Assembly: GCA_009746045.1 (NCBI GenBank)
Contig: RPFO01000065.1
Coordinates: forward strand, 179,001 to 243,000
Direction of reading: 5' to 3'
From: Mesostigma viride
Lineage: Eukaryota > Streptophyta > Mesostigmatophyceae > Mesostigmatales > Mesostigmataceae
Length of the DNA: 64,000 nucleotides
Both the position numbers and the translations under genes were made by a program. Shown in pieces: positions 49,256-60,845 of the stretch (the stretch's first letter is position 1; each line of letters begins with the position of its first letter). The notes under the pieces were generated by a model. The model made no database searches and was not told the origin of the DNA. It saw only the letters and a program-made list of their open reading frames with translations.

Positions 49256-52200
49256 CGCATGGATGGTGGTGGTGGGGTGCTGGCATGCATGGATGGTGGT
49301 GGTGGGTGGCTGGCACGCATGGATGGTGGTGGTGGGGTGCTGGCATGCATGGATGATGGTGGTGGGTGGCTGGCATGCATGGATGGTGGTGGTGGGGTGC
49401 TGGCATGCATGGATGATGGTGGTGGGGTGCTGGCATGCATGGATGGTGGTGGTGGGGTGCTGGCATGCATGGATGATGGTGGTGGGTGGCTGGCATGCAT
49501 GGATGGTGGTGGTGGGGTGCTGGCATGCATGGATGATGGTGGTGGGTGGCTGGCATGCATGGATGGTGGTGGTGGGGTGCTGGCATGCATGGATGGTGGT
49601 GGTGGGGTGCTGGCATGCATGGATGATGGTGGTGGGGTGCTGGCATGCATGGATGGTGGTGGTGGGGTGCTGGCATGCATGGATGATGGTGGTGGGTGGC
49701 TGGCACGCATGGATGGTGGTGGTGGGGTGCTGGCACGCATGGATGGTGGTGGTGGGGTGCTGGCATGCATGGATGATGGTGGTGGGTGGCTGGCACGCAT
49801 GGATGATGGTGGTGGGTGGCTGGCATGCATGGATGATGGTGGTGGGTGGCTGGCACGCATGGATGGTGGTGGTGGGGTGCTGGCACGCATGGATGGTGGT
49901 GGTGGGGTGCTGGCATGCATGGATGATGGTGGTGGGTGGCTGGCACGCATGGATGATGGTGGTGGGTGGCTGGCATGCATGGATGATGGTGGTGGGTGGC
50001 TGGCACGCATGGATGGTGGTGGTGGGGTGCTGGCACGCATGGATGGTGGTGGTGGGGTGCTGGCATGCATGGATGGTGGTGGTGGGTGGCTGGCACGCAT
50101 GGATGGTGGTGGTGGGGTGCTGGCATGCATGGATGATGGTGGTGGGTGGCTGGCATGCATGGATGGTGGTGGTGGGGTGCTGGCATGCATGGATGATGGT
50201 GGTGGGGTGCTGGCATGCATGGATGGTGGTGGGGTGCTGGCATGCATGGATGATGGTGGTGGGTGGCTGGCATGCATGGATGGTGGTGGTGGGGTGCTGG
50301 CATGCATGGATGATGGTGGTGGGTGGCTGGCATGCATGGATGGTGGTGGTGGGGTGCTGGCATGCATGGATGGTGGTGGTGGGGTGCTGGCATGCATGGA
50401 TGATGGTGGTGGGGTGCTGGCATGCATGGATGGTGGTGGTGGGGTGCTGGCATGCATGGATGATGGTGGTGGGTGGCTGGCACGCATGGATGGTGGTGGT
50501 GGGGTGCTGGCACGCATGGATGGTGGTGGTGGGGTGCTGGCATGCATGGATGATGGTGGTGGGTGGCTGGCACGCATGGATGATGGTGGTGGGTGGCTGG
50601 CATGCATGGATGATGGTGGTGGGTGGCTGGCACGCATGGATGGTGGTGGTGGGGTGCTGGCACGCATGGATGGTGGTGGTGGGGTGCTGGCACGCATGGA
50701 TGATGGTGGTGGGTGGCTGGCATGCATGGATGGTGGTGGTGGGTGGCTGGCACGCATGGATGGTGGTGGTGGGTGGCTGGCACGCATGGATGGTGGTGGT
50801 GGGGTGCTGGCATGCATGGATGGTGGTGGTGGGGTGCTGGCATGCATGGATGATGGTGGTGGGTGGCTGGCACGCATGGATGATGGTGGTGGGGTGCTGG
50901 CATGCATGGATGATGGTGGTGGGGTGCTGGCATGCATGGATGGTGGTGGTGGGTGCTGGCACGCATGGATGGTGGTGGTGGGGTGCTGGCATGCATGGAT
51001 GATGGTGGTGGGTGGCTGGCATGCATGGATGGTGGTGGTGGGGTGCTGGCATGCATGGATGATGGTGGTGGGTGGCTGGCATGCATGGATGGTGGTGGTG
51101 GGGTGCTGGCATGCATGGATGATGGTGGTGGGTGGCTGGCATGCATGGATGGTGGTGGTGGGGTGCTGGCATGCATGGATGGTGGTGGTGGGGTGCTGGC
51201 ATGCATGGATGATGGTGGTGGGTGCTGGCATGCATGGATGGTGGTGGTGGGGTGCTGGCATGCATGGATGATGGTGGTGGGTGGCTGGCACGCATGGATG
51301 GTGGTGGTGGGGTGCTGGCACGCATGGATGGTGGTGGTGGGGTGCTGGCATGCATGGATGATGGTGGTGGGTGGCTGGCACGCATGGATGATGGTGGTGG
51401 GTGGCTGGCATGCATGGATGATGGTGGTGGGTGGCTGGCACGCATGGATGGTGGTGGTGGGGTGCTGGCACGCATGGATGGTGGTGGTGGGGTGCTGGCA
51501 TGCATGGATGATGGTGGTGGGTGGCTGGCACGCATGGATGATGGTGGTGGGTGGCTGGCATGCATGGATGATGGTGGTGGGTGGCTGGCACGCATGGATG
51601 GTGGTGGTGGGGTGCTGGCACGCATGGATGGTGGTGGTGGGGTGCTGGCATGCATGGATGATGGTGGTGGGTGGCTGGCACGCATGGATGATGGTGGTGG
51701 GTGGCTGGCATGCATGGATGGTGGTGGTGGGTGGCTGGCACGCATGGATGGTGGTGGTGGGGTGCTGGCACGCATGGATGGTGGTGGTGGGGTGCTGGCA
51801 TGCATGGATGGTGGTGGGGTGCTGGCATGCATGGATGATGGTGGTGGGTGGCTGGCACGCATGGATGATGGTGGTGGGTGGCTGGCATGCATGGATGATG
51901 GTGGTGGGTGGCTGGCATGCATGGATGATGGTGGTGGGTGGCTGGCACGCATGGATGGTGGTGGTGGGGTGCTGGCACGCATGGATGGTGGTGGTGGGGT
52001 GCTGGCATGCATGGATGGTGGTGGTGGGGTGCTGGCATGCATGGATGATGGTGGTGGGTGGCTGGCACGCATGGATGATGGTGGTGGGTGGCTGGCATGC
52101 ATGGATGATGGTGGTGGGTGGCTGGCACGCATGGATGGTGGTGGTGGGGTGCTGGCACGCATGGATGGTGGTGGTGGGGTGCTGGCATGCATGGATGATG

Positions 52201-54290
52201 GTGGTGGGTGGCTGGCACGCATGGATGGTGGTGGTGGGGTGCTGGCACGCATGGATGGTGGTGGTGGGGTGCTGGCACGCATGGATGGTGGTGGTGGGGT
52301 GCTGGCATGCATGGATGGTGGTGGTGGGTGGCTGGCACGCATGGATGGTGGTGGTGGGGTGCTGGCACGCATGGATGGTGGTGGTGGGGTGCTGGCACGC
52401 ATGGATGGTGGTGGTGGGGTGCTGGCATGCATGGATGATGGTGGTGGGTGGCTGGCACGCATGGATGATGGTGGTGGGTGGCTGGCATGCATGGATGATG
52501 GTGGTGGGTGGCTGGCACGCATGGATGGTGGTGGTGGGGTGCTGGCACGCATGGATGATGGTGGTGGGTGGCTGGCATGCATGGATGATGGTGGTGGGTG
52601 GCTGGCACGCATGGATGGTGGTGGTGGGGTGCTGGCACGCATGGATGGTGGTGGTGGGGTGCTGGCACGCATGGATGGTGGTGGTGGGTGGCTGGCATGC
52701 ATGGATGGTGGTGGTGGGGTGCTGGCACGCATGGATGGTGGTGGTGGGGTGCTGGCATGCATGGATGATGGTGGTGGGGTGCTGGCATGCATGGATGGTG
52801 GTGGTGGGGTGCTGGCACGCATGGATGGTGGTGGTGGGGTGCTGGCATGCATGGATGGTGGTGGTGGGGTGCTGGCACGCATGGATGGTGGTGGTGGGGT
52901 GCTGGCACGCATGGATGATGGTGGTGGGGTGCTGGCATGCATGGATGATGGTGGTGGGTGGCTGGCACGGATGGATGATGGTGGTGGGTGGCTGGCACGC
53001 ATGGATGGTGGTGGTGGGGTGCTGGCACGCATGGATGATGGTGGTGGGTGGCTGGCATGCATGGATGATGGTGGTGGGTGGCTGGCACGCATGGATGGTG
53101 GTGGTGGGGTGCTGGCACGCATGGATGGTGGTGGTGGGGTGCTGGCACGCATCATTGGATGGTGGTGGTGGGGTGCTGGCATGCATGCATGGATGGTGGT
53201 GGTGGGTGGCTGGCACGCATGGATGGTGGTGGTGGGGTGCTGGCATGCATGGATGATGGTGGTGGGGTGCTGGCATGCATGGATGGTGGTGGTGGGGTGC
53301 TGGCACGCATGGATGGTGGTGGTGGGGTGCTGGCATGCATGGATGGTGGTGGTGGGGTGCTGGCATGCATGGATGATGGTGGTGGGGTGCTGGCATGCAT
53401 GGATGGTGGTGGTGGGGTGCTGGCACGCATGGATGGTGGTGGTGGGGTGCTGGCATGCATGGATGGTGGTGGTGGGGTGCTGGCATGCATATTGCATGGA
53501 TGATGGTGGTGGGTGGCTGGCACGCATGGATGATGATGGTGGGGTGCTGGCATGCATGGATGGTGGTGGTGGGGTGCTGGCACGCATGGATGGTGGTGGT
53601 GGGTGGCTGGCACGCATGGATGGTGGTGGTGGGGTGCTGGCACGCATGGATGGTGGTGGTGGGGTGCTGGCATGCATGGATGATGGTGGTGGGTGGCTGG
53701 CATGCATGGATGATGATGGTGGGGTGCTGGCATGCATGGATGGTGGTGGTGGGGTGCTGGCATGCATGGATGGTGGTGGTGGGGTGCTGGCATGCATGGA
53801 TGGTGGTGGTGGGGTGCTGGCATGCATGGATGGTGGTGGTGGGGTGCTGGCACGCATGGATGGTGGTGGTGGGGTGCTGGCATGCATGGATGATGGTGGT
53901 GGGTGGCTGGCACGCATGGATGATGGTGGTGGGTGGCTGGCATGCATGGATGATGGTGGTGGGTGGCTGGCACGCATGGATGATGGTGGTGGGTGGCTGG
54001 CACGCATGGATGATGATGGTGGGGTGCTGGCATGCATGGATGGTGGTGGTGGGGTGCTGGCATGCATGGATGATGGTGGTGGGGTGCTGGCATGCATGGA
54101 TGGTGGTGGTGGGGTGCTGGCATGCATGGATGGTGGTGGTGGGGTGCTGGCATGCATGGATGATGGTGGTGGGGTGCTGGCATGCATGGATGGTGGTGGT
54201 GGGTGGCTGGCATGCATGGATGGTGGTGGTGGGTGGCTGGCACGCATGGATGGTGGTGGTGTGTGGCTGGCATGCATGGATGGTGGTGGT
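49256..54290. repeat. 30-bp minisatellite (about 168 copies) with 150-bp higher-order repeats
   Basis: Unit types are GCATGGATGGTGGTGGTGGG-GTGCTGGCA and GCATGGATGATGGTGGTGGG-TGGCTGGCA, each ending in T or C before the next GCAT. In several stretches five units recur as a block of 150 bp; for instance 51301-51420 is repeated exactly at 51601-51720. A few units have lost three bases (near 50221, 51805) or one base (near 50950), or gained bases (53150-53180, 53490). Being 30 bp with no stop codon, several frames on each strand stay open for kilobases. Confidence 0.98.
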
Positions 54291-54302
54291 TGTGAGTGCA
54301 TC

Positions 54303-54722
54303 AAGAATCGACTCTTTACGTGTCGGAAAAAGCGATAAAAGTCTCGATCCCAACATCTCGGTAGCCAGCTGAACAGCCAGCTTCCAATAAACAACCGCTC
54401 AGACATCTTGCTGGCCAGCTACGTCGATCCCAATCCACATCTCGCTAGCCATCGTAAGAAACGACTCTTTACGTGGCAGAAAAAGCGATAAAAGTCTCCA
54501 TCCCAACATCTCGGTAGCCAGCTCAACAGCCAGCTTCGATGAAACAACCGCTCAGACATCTTGCTGGCCAGCTACGTCGATCCCAATCCACATCTCGCTA
54601 GCCATCGCAAGAAACGACTCTTTGCGTGGCAGAAAAAGCGATAAAAGTCTCCATCCCAACATGTTTGTAGCCAGCTCAACAGCCAGCTTCGATGAAACAA
54701 CCGCTCAGACATCTTGCTGGCT
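54303..54722. repeat. 153-bp tandem repeat, 2.75 copies
   Basis: Units begin AAGAATCGACTC (54303), AAGAAACGACTC (54456) and AAGAAACGACTC (54609), exactly 153 bp apart. They contain GGAAAAAGCGATAAAAGTCT-type and CCGCTCAGACATCTTGCTGG segments. The first unit is joined directly to the 30-bp minisatellite. 153 bp is 51 codons, and part of the minus strand is open, but I see no coding evidence. Confidence 0.92.
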
Positions 54723-55450
54723 GAGGACCACACTAAGGGCATCATAGACGTTCGTTGCACATTTACCTGCACGCATAAATCAGGAAGGGGGAAAAACGGC
54801 ATTGAACAGGACCACGATTAGAATTGGGCTAGCTATTATAAACTAACCTGACCATTTGAAGGCATAGCAACAAACATCACGCTCGACATCAAAAAAGACT
54901 GCGCTGTTGATGCACCTTTTTCATTGCAGCGGCGAGTTGAGGCGGCAGATTCCTCACCATCTTCAGGCAGCGATGAGCTATCTATGGCGGCAGCAGTGGT
55001 GGTGCGGTTTTCGAAACCCAACAGCTGTTGTGACCGATCGTCCGTGGAGCGACCCCTGTCAACGGCCCAGCGTAACCGGCGTTCAGGACGGAAAACGTGG
55101 CATGCTCGCCATTCGGCCAACGAGGCGAAACGCGGCGCTAGATTATTCTTATTGACAAACCGCGCATGCGGATTGGAGGACTCACAATGTGACGTAATCC
55201 AAGCGTCGGTCTTCACGGTCCCGCAGGTATAAAAAGGAACAACACGCACACAATTTGACGCGGCAATCGGGATGTTTGGATTCGGGCGTCACCATGCTGC
55301 TGTGAATAACTACGTCCTCGGTTCGATTCTAGCGTGAGCCCGGTGCTTTTTTGCACGTCGTCTGAGCGATCATCTGTCATATTACCACCAGTCGTCACTC
55401 TGCAAAGGGACGTGCCTACTGCCACGTGGTATGGCAAAAATTTCGAATGC
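54723..55450. other. spacer, possible unassigned exon on the minus strand
   Basis: An open minus-strand stretch (55249-54836) includes RRLRWAVDRGRSTDDRSQQL and SSSLPEDGEESAASTRRCNE, and AAG|GTGCAT near 54918 could be a donor. It might be an upstream exon of the minus-strand gene. A weak copy of the dispersed palindrome is near 55392 (GTCACTCTGCAAAGGGAC). Confidence 0.3.
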
Positions 55451-56090
55451 AGAACTTTTGGGGTATACAAATAAATATATTAATAAATCGTGTATAGTAA
55501 ATGTATGGGCATATATACTAACATTCTAGCCAATATATTTAAACTTTCTGCTGTCCATATGCTTATTATTATGATTATTGTTATGAATATGATATATGTT
55601 CTTTCTAATATTTATTAAATATATTTTCCTTTTTACTGCTAACTTACTGTACTAGTTTTTTATATATATTACTAGTACTAGATAGATTAATGCCATGAAT
55701 ACAAATTTAAAATATAGATAAAATTCTATCAAAGAGACAACCAGCGCAGGCCAGAAATCGGCAATTCTATGACAATATAACATATAATTATGCACATCAC
55801 TCTTTTTTACATACAAGGAGTAGAAAATATTTAGTATTATAGATAGCTAGTCTGTCCAGTTCATATTTCTTCTATCTAAACAATAATGATTGAAATAGAA
55901 ATAGTACTAAATACTAATCAAAACTATGTAAATACCAATAAATACTTTCCATATTTCAGCTACATAATTAAACATTAATAATTAAAAAAATTATGTACAA
56001 TATTCAATTTTATTTATTAGAATCTTAAATAATTCCATGAATTAATTCACTTCTTTCGTGTTGTCCTGTCTTGGTGTGATCATCCAGGTA
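55451..56090. other. AT-rich non-coding spacer
   Basis: Strongly AT-rich (TATATAT, AAATATTTA, TAATTAAAAAAATT), in sharp contrast to its GC-richer neighbours. No gene. It could be a decayed element or a long intron. Confidence 0.7.
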
Positions 56091-56157
56091 CCTCGGCAAC
56101 GACACGACACGCCTGAAAAATGAGCCGGGAAGGTGTGTTTCCAATGATGCAAATCTT

Positions 56158-56346
56158 GGTCGCGCTGCAGCGCGACCTCTTCTCAGTTCCATACGAAAAG
56201 GCCTTAAAACTTATGTGTAACTTCGCAAGGGTCGCGCCGCAGAGCTACCCAAAATTTCATGAAGTTTGACTTTCTCTTTATTTGCTTCGCAAATGAGATT
56301 CTTTTGTATCTGCGAAGAAGGTGGGGTCATTTCGCGGAGTGACCCC
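56158..56346. repeat. three dispersed palindromes upstream of the plus-strand exon
   Basis: 56158-56177 is the perfect form GGTCGCGCTGCAGCGCGACC. 56229-56250 (GGGTCGCGCCGC...GCTACCC) and 56323-56346 (GGGGTCATTTCGCG...GTGACCCC) are variants. They belong to the same family as copies in introns of the minus-strand host gene. Confidence 0.9.
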
Positions 56347-56388
56347 TGCTTATATGTTAATTGTCCGTGAATTTCTTTTTGTTACTGC

Positions 56389-56638
56389 AGCACGGGAACG
56401 GGTGTTTCTTTCGCCAACCTCCTCCTCCTTGCGTGGCGGCTTTGCTAATCGACTCAATGCCCACAACTTGAGCATCGGGACACCGACGCCCCTTGCAGCG
56501 GATCTGAAAAACAGCTCGAAAAGAAGTTTCGGGAATGAGAACCGCAGCACCTCGCCCGCCGTCAGGAAGCCATCCAAAAGGCCTGGCCAGTACGCCGAGA
56601 AGAAGTCTGTTGTGGGGACTTGTAACAAGCAAAAATGA
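56389..56638 (+). CDS. plus-strand terminal exon of an unknown gene
   Basis: The acceptor TTTTTGTTACTGCAG (56374-56388) is followed by an open frame of about 80 codons (RERVFLSPTSSSLRGGFANR, PTPLAADLKNSSKRSFGNEN, SPAVRKPSKRPGQYAEKKSV) to TGA at 56636-56638. Upstream, three dispersed palindromes (56158, 56229, 56323) sit in what would be introns. Basic, Ser-rich tail; function unknown. A retrotransposon LTR begins six bases past the stop codon. Confidence 0.45.
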
Positions 56639-56644
56639 CTTTGT

Positions 56645-57400
56645 TGTTACATCCTTTGTTTTGTGAATGTTTGGCTTTTATTCGAGGACTTTTGGATCAG
56701 TATTGAGAAAGTTATGAGGTTTCTAAGACGACGGTACTTGGAGCTGATACTTTGTCAGCCAACTGATAGGAACCCTCATTGGTCGTGGCCTGATCCACGT
56801 AGGGTTGTAGTTTGTTGGCTGATACTACTGATAGGAGCCCTCATTGGTCGTGGCCTGATCCACGTGGGGTTGTAGTTTGTTAGTTGGTACTATTGAGTCT
56901 TAAATGCTCCTTTGGGACTTCAGTGCTCACGACAGATTTAGGATCTCATGGAAAGATTCTGCCAGGCTGTGTGTGGTGTTGTTCTGTTTTGTGTGACTAG
57001 GATGGATACGAAGATCTTGCATAGGATTCCATGGTTCTGATTGGTTCTCTTCAGGCTAAGGTTGGAGCAAGCTCGACAAGCACGTCGATATCAAGGACGT
57101 GGGGTCGCCATTGTTGCGACGTTGGTTTTGATTCACCATGGTATAATAAAGCTTGGCTTTGTTGTCCAATCCATAAGAGCCCCTTGGCTATAGACGACCT
57201 TCAGTTCCACAGAGGCCGTCTATACACGAGCTTGTCTTTGTGTCTACAAGGGGTTGTGATTCCCTAAATCACGTGCTGTGGAATTTCCATCTCAACGTTG
57301 CTCGGGTACTTGAAGTTCTGCGACTCAAGAAGGCAACCCAGGTAAAAGATCTTTCATATTGGACTGTGGATGATGTTGATGATCATTTTTAGTCGTTACA
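56645..57400 (+). repeat. 5' LTR of a third Ty3-type element
   Basis: Begins TGTTACATCC, ends TCGTTACA, 756 bp. A primer binding site (TGGTATCGGAGGATC, 57402-57416) follows, one mismatch from the TGGTATCAGAG that matches initiator-Met tRNA. Inside, a 65-bp stretch with CATTGGTCGTGGCCTGATCC is duplicated in tandem (about 56773 and 56838). I find no 3' LTR in the window. Confidence 0.75.
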
Positions 57401-57907
57401 TTGGTATCGGAGGATCTCTACTTTGGTGTTTCTCTTGAAGTCGCAACCTTCCGAGTAGTACAACGTTGATCAGATGTCTGTCATCCGAGAAGATGCATAG
57501 AGTTGCGGAAAACTTACGGTGTTACAGACTGAGACACATCCTGATGTGACTGTCTTGCTCTTTAACACTAGAAGTCAGCCGTAACCGTTGTCTCTACTAG
57601 GCAGACGATCGCGACTCCATGTGGAAGTATGAGTAGTTCGAAGACACAATCACCTTTACCCCCTACTAATCAAGGTTTTGGAGATCCGTCATCATCTCGG
57701 GAACCCATTGCTAGGGAAGGTGCTGAGACAACTGCTCGTACTCCACGGCGTCAACTTGATTTCAACCGTACTTCTATGTCTGAAGTGAGGCGGCCCTCGT
57801 TGTCCATAGGGCCCAAGTTTTCCGTCCTTCATTACAATTCGTTTAACTGGCCTCCCCCGTCGGCTGGTCCGAAAAATGCCCGGCGACCTTGGTCGTGCGG
57901 ACCCTAA
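57401..57907 (+). pseudogene. gag: leader and gag N-terminus of the third Ty3-type element, truncated
   Basis: After the primer site and a 200-bp leader, ATG 57629 opens MSSSKTQSPLPPTNQGFGDP, a Ser/Pro/Arg-rich start of the kind seen in Gag, for 92 codons. The element stops around 57880-57907, with no capsid, knuckle or pol downstream. The coding sequence that follows (58242 on) is unrelated. It is a 5' fragment, either rearranged or interrupted. Confidence 0.5.
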
Positions 57908-58241
57908 GTGTAGCGGTACGGCCAAGTCGCTGTGGTTAGTCAGTCAGTCAGTTCTGACCCACGCAAAACTGGAGGTTTTCGGTTTCGTGTCGGCATTCGC
58001 GTGGGACGGAACGACGGTTACTCCTCTTGATTCTGCTCGGGCCGAGAACAAAAGTTTCAATGAATAGCCAAGGAATAGCACCAAAGAAAGTTCCCACCGT
58101 CCACAAAGGAAACGTTACGGGGCGCCACAATTGTGGTTGCAGCCGTTGAGGTCAAATTTACGTGCGCACCGTGCCCAAAACAACGTTGCAAGCTAGCGGT
58201 AAATACTCTCTTACTCTATTATTTCCATCTGTTTTCAGCCA

Positions 58242-58795
58242 TGTCGGGTCGTAATCACCCGGATACGACTTTTAGAAGCCACATCCCACCCCCGCCCAAA
58301 GACCAGCGGCAGTTGCCCGTTAATCGCAAGGTAAAAGACTCCAGCAGCCTTTTGCCGACTGAGAAAATGTGGTTTCCGGGGAGCCGGGCAGCGAAGCTTG
58401 AACGGAGTAACCCGGGCTCGGTAATGTTTAATCACACGACATCTATCGTCCCTGGGTGCGTCGTTCAGCTTCGCAACGAGCTCGCCCCTAGTCAGCCTTT
58501 TTTCCTAGAAGTTGCGAAGATAGTGCCCGCGGACGCGATTCTAGATCCGTCGTCTGGAGCAGCGGCCAATATCGACCCCACAGACAGGTGGGTGCTCGTC
58601 GGCTATTGGGTATACCGTGACAAGGAGCTTCCTCACGAGGTAGCTACCTTGTTGCGGTGGCCGGAGACCACCATAACCCTGGTGGCTAGCGACCACAAGG
58701 CAGCGGTCCCCATCACGTCGGTGACGGACGTGGTGTCCGTGCTCCCGTTCTGGGAAGTCGGCCGGGACGAGCTCTTCGCCGACTACGCGATTGAG
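58242..58795 (+). CDS. plus-strand exon with a BAH-like stretch
   Basis: ATG 58242 (MSGRNHPDTTFRSHIPPPPK) lies just after CTGTTTTCAGCC, so the 5' untranslated region may be spliced. It ends at donor ATTGAG|GTATGTG (58795), 184 codons. Residues about 70-180 (GCVVQLRNELAPSQPFFLEV, WVLVGYWVYRDKELP, then LVASDHKAAVPITSVTDVVS) follow the order of BAH domains: basic start, W-Y-R strand, SDH-x-VP-x-I near the end. BAH domains bind nucleosomes or methylated histone tails. Downstream exons were not found. The call is tentative. Confidence 0.45.
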
Positions 58796-59712
58796 GTATG
58801 TGAAACTTGCGTGATGCCTTGAGTATGTGCGGCGTTTCAGTCCCATGCTCTGATTTGTACAATATTGGATGTTTTTTCGGATTGGTGGCGAGTTATGGCC
58901 GACCTACCTTCAGCTCCGGCAGAGCGCAGGGGGGAAGCTGGTATGCTGGAGGGGGCGGTCATCCACGTTGTTTGCAAGCTCTGGCAAGCCCCTCCTGCCA
59001 CCTCAGTCTAGGGAATATATAACAGTAGTGTAGATTACTCAGGCTTAGCCTAGCATGTGGCTCTCGCGCATGTGCGCCCATAATGGCCCCCATGGATGAT
59101 GCCTTCAGAATTTAGCCAAGCCATGCCTATAATGGGACCTCCCATGGATGTTGCATTGAGAATTTAGCCATGCTATGCCTATGCAGAGAGACGCTCTCTG
59201 TTGAGAAGCCATGCCCTAGCTCTTGTATAGCCATGATGATCTTCCCCCCCATGCCCGGCACCCCTTAGTTGGGTTGAGCTCCGAGACAACATGGTGGTGC
59301 AGGTGCCCTTGGTGCACCTAGAGCAAGTGTCGCTTACATTCCCACCCTTGCAGGAAGTAGCCCAGAATGTATTAAAAGCCATATGCACCTTCTCAGGGAT
59401 ATGTGCTGCATGTACTCCAACGGAGTTATGTTCCTAATTAATTAATTGATTACGGATAATGATGGCTAAGTTTTGCGATATTAATGGCATCCCGTCATTA
59501 TTGATCTTGGAATGATGGCTACTCCGCCGCTTCAAATGCTAGCCCTTCCTTGCATCTTGCACTTGCGTTATTGTCTTTACCGCATTTTTCAAACCCGGTT
59601 GCCGTGCCATGGTTTCAGCATTACTAATTATTTCTATGGTGTCAGGTAAGCTCCACAATGTCATGGCATTCTCCTTGAGCGTGCCACGTGCCTACACCCT
59701 TGCGTGCGTGAT
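58796..59712. other. intron or spacer with a LINE 5' fragment
   Basis: No coding exon is clear. 59185-59310 repeats the LINE 5' segment at 5757-5900. ATAATGGxxCCCATGGATG(A/T)TGCxTTxAGAATTTAGCCA occurs twice (59080 and 59130). TTAATTAATTAATTGATTA lies near 59435. ATTTCTATGGTGTCAG|GTAAGC at 59645 looks like a plus-strand donor. Confidence 0.5.
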
Positions 59713-59715
59713 ATG

Positions 59716-60752
59716 GATGGATGGATGGAGGGATGGAGGGAGGGAGGGAGGGAGGGAGGGAGGGAGGGAGGGAGGGAGGGAGGGAGGGAGGGAGGGAGGG
59801 AGGGAGGGAGGGAGGGAGGGAGGGAGGGAGGGAGGGAGGGAGGGAGGGAGGGAGGGAGGGAGGGAGGGAGGGAGGGAGGGAGGGAGGGAGGGAGGGATGG
59901 AAGGAGGGATGGAGGGAGGGATGGATGGAGGGATGGATGGAGGGATGGAGGGATGGATGGAGGGAGGGATGGAGGGAGGGATAGAGGGATGGAGGGATGG
60001 AGGGATGGTTGGATGGAGGGATGGAGGGATGGAGGGATGGATGGAGGGATGGAGGGATGGATGGAGGGATGGATGGAGGGATGGAGGGAGGGATGGAGGG
60101 ATGGATGGAGGGATGGATGGAGGGATGGAGGGATGGATGGAGGGATGGATGGAGGGATGGATGGAGGGATGGAGGGATGGAGGGACGGAGGGATGGTTGG
60201 ATGGAGGGTTGGAGGGATGGAGGGATGGAGGGATGGAGGGATGGATGGAGGGAGGAGGGATGGAGGGATGGAGGGATGGAGGGATGGAGGGATGGAGGGA
60301 TGGAGGGATGGAGGGATGGAGGGATGGAGGGATGGAGGGATGGAGGCATGGAGGGATGGATGGAGGGATGGATAGAGGGATGGATAGAGGGATGGATAGA
60401 GGGATGGATGGAGGGATGGAGGGATGGAGGGATGGAGGGATGGAGGGATGGAGGGAGGGAGGGGGATGGAGGGAGGGAGGGAGGGAGGGAGGGAGGGAGG
60501 GAGGAGGGAGGGAGGGAGGGAGGGAGGGAGGGAGGGAGGGAGGGAGGGAGGAGAGGAGGGAGGGAGGAGGGAGGGAGGGAGGGAGGGAGGGAGGGAGGGA
60601 GGAGGGAGGGAGGGAGGGAGGGAGCGAGGGAGGGACGGATGGAGGGATGGAGAGATGGAGGGATGGACGGAGGGATGGAGGGATGGAGGGATGGAGGGAT
60701 GGAGGGATGGAGGGAGGGAGGGAGGGAGGGAGGGAGGGAGGGAGGGATGGAG
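59716..60752. repeat. GGAGGGAG/GGATGGAG purine-rich microsatellite
   Basis: About 180 bases of pure GGGA come first. A GGAT/GGAG mosaic follows (59895-60450), then GGGA again with GGA-only slips (60450-60630), and a final mixed part. It lies in the intron after the exon ending at 60846 of the minus-strand gene, or beyond that gene. Frames stay open only because the repeat lacks stop codons. Confidence 0.98.
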
Positions 60753-60845
60753 ACTGCATTGATTGGGCTATGTTTGCTAGCATTTGGCAACTATTTTCCG
60801 ATTGATGTGAATGCCAAGAACAACTATATAACACCAATTGGTTAC

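Noticed and set aside
49143-54406. Very long open frames (up to 1737 codons) of His/Pro/Cys or Trp/Met/Gly repeats on both strands
   Set aside because: They come from a 30-bp tandem unit without stop codons. Frames on both strands are open at once and there is no start, splice or codon signal outside the repeat.
59609-60837. Long frames in the GGAGGGAG array (poly Gly-Arg-Glu, Pro-Ser-Leu)
   Set aside because: Microsatellite without stop codons; no flanking coding sequence joins it.
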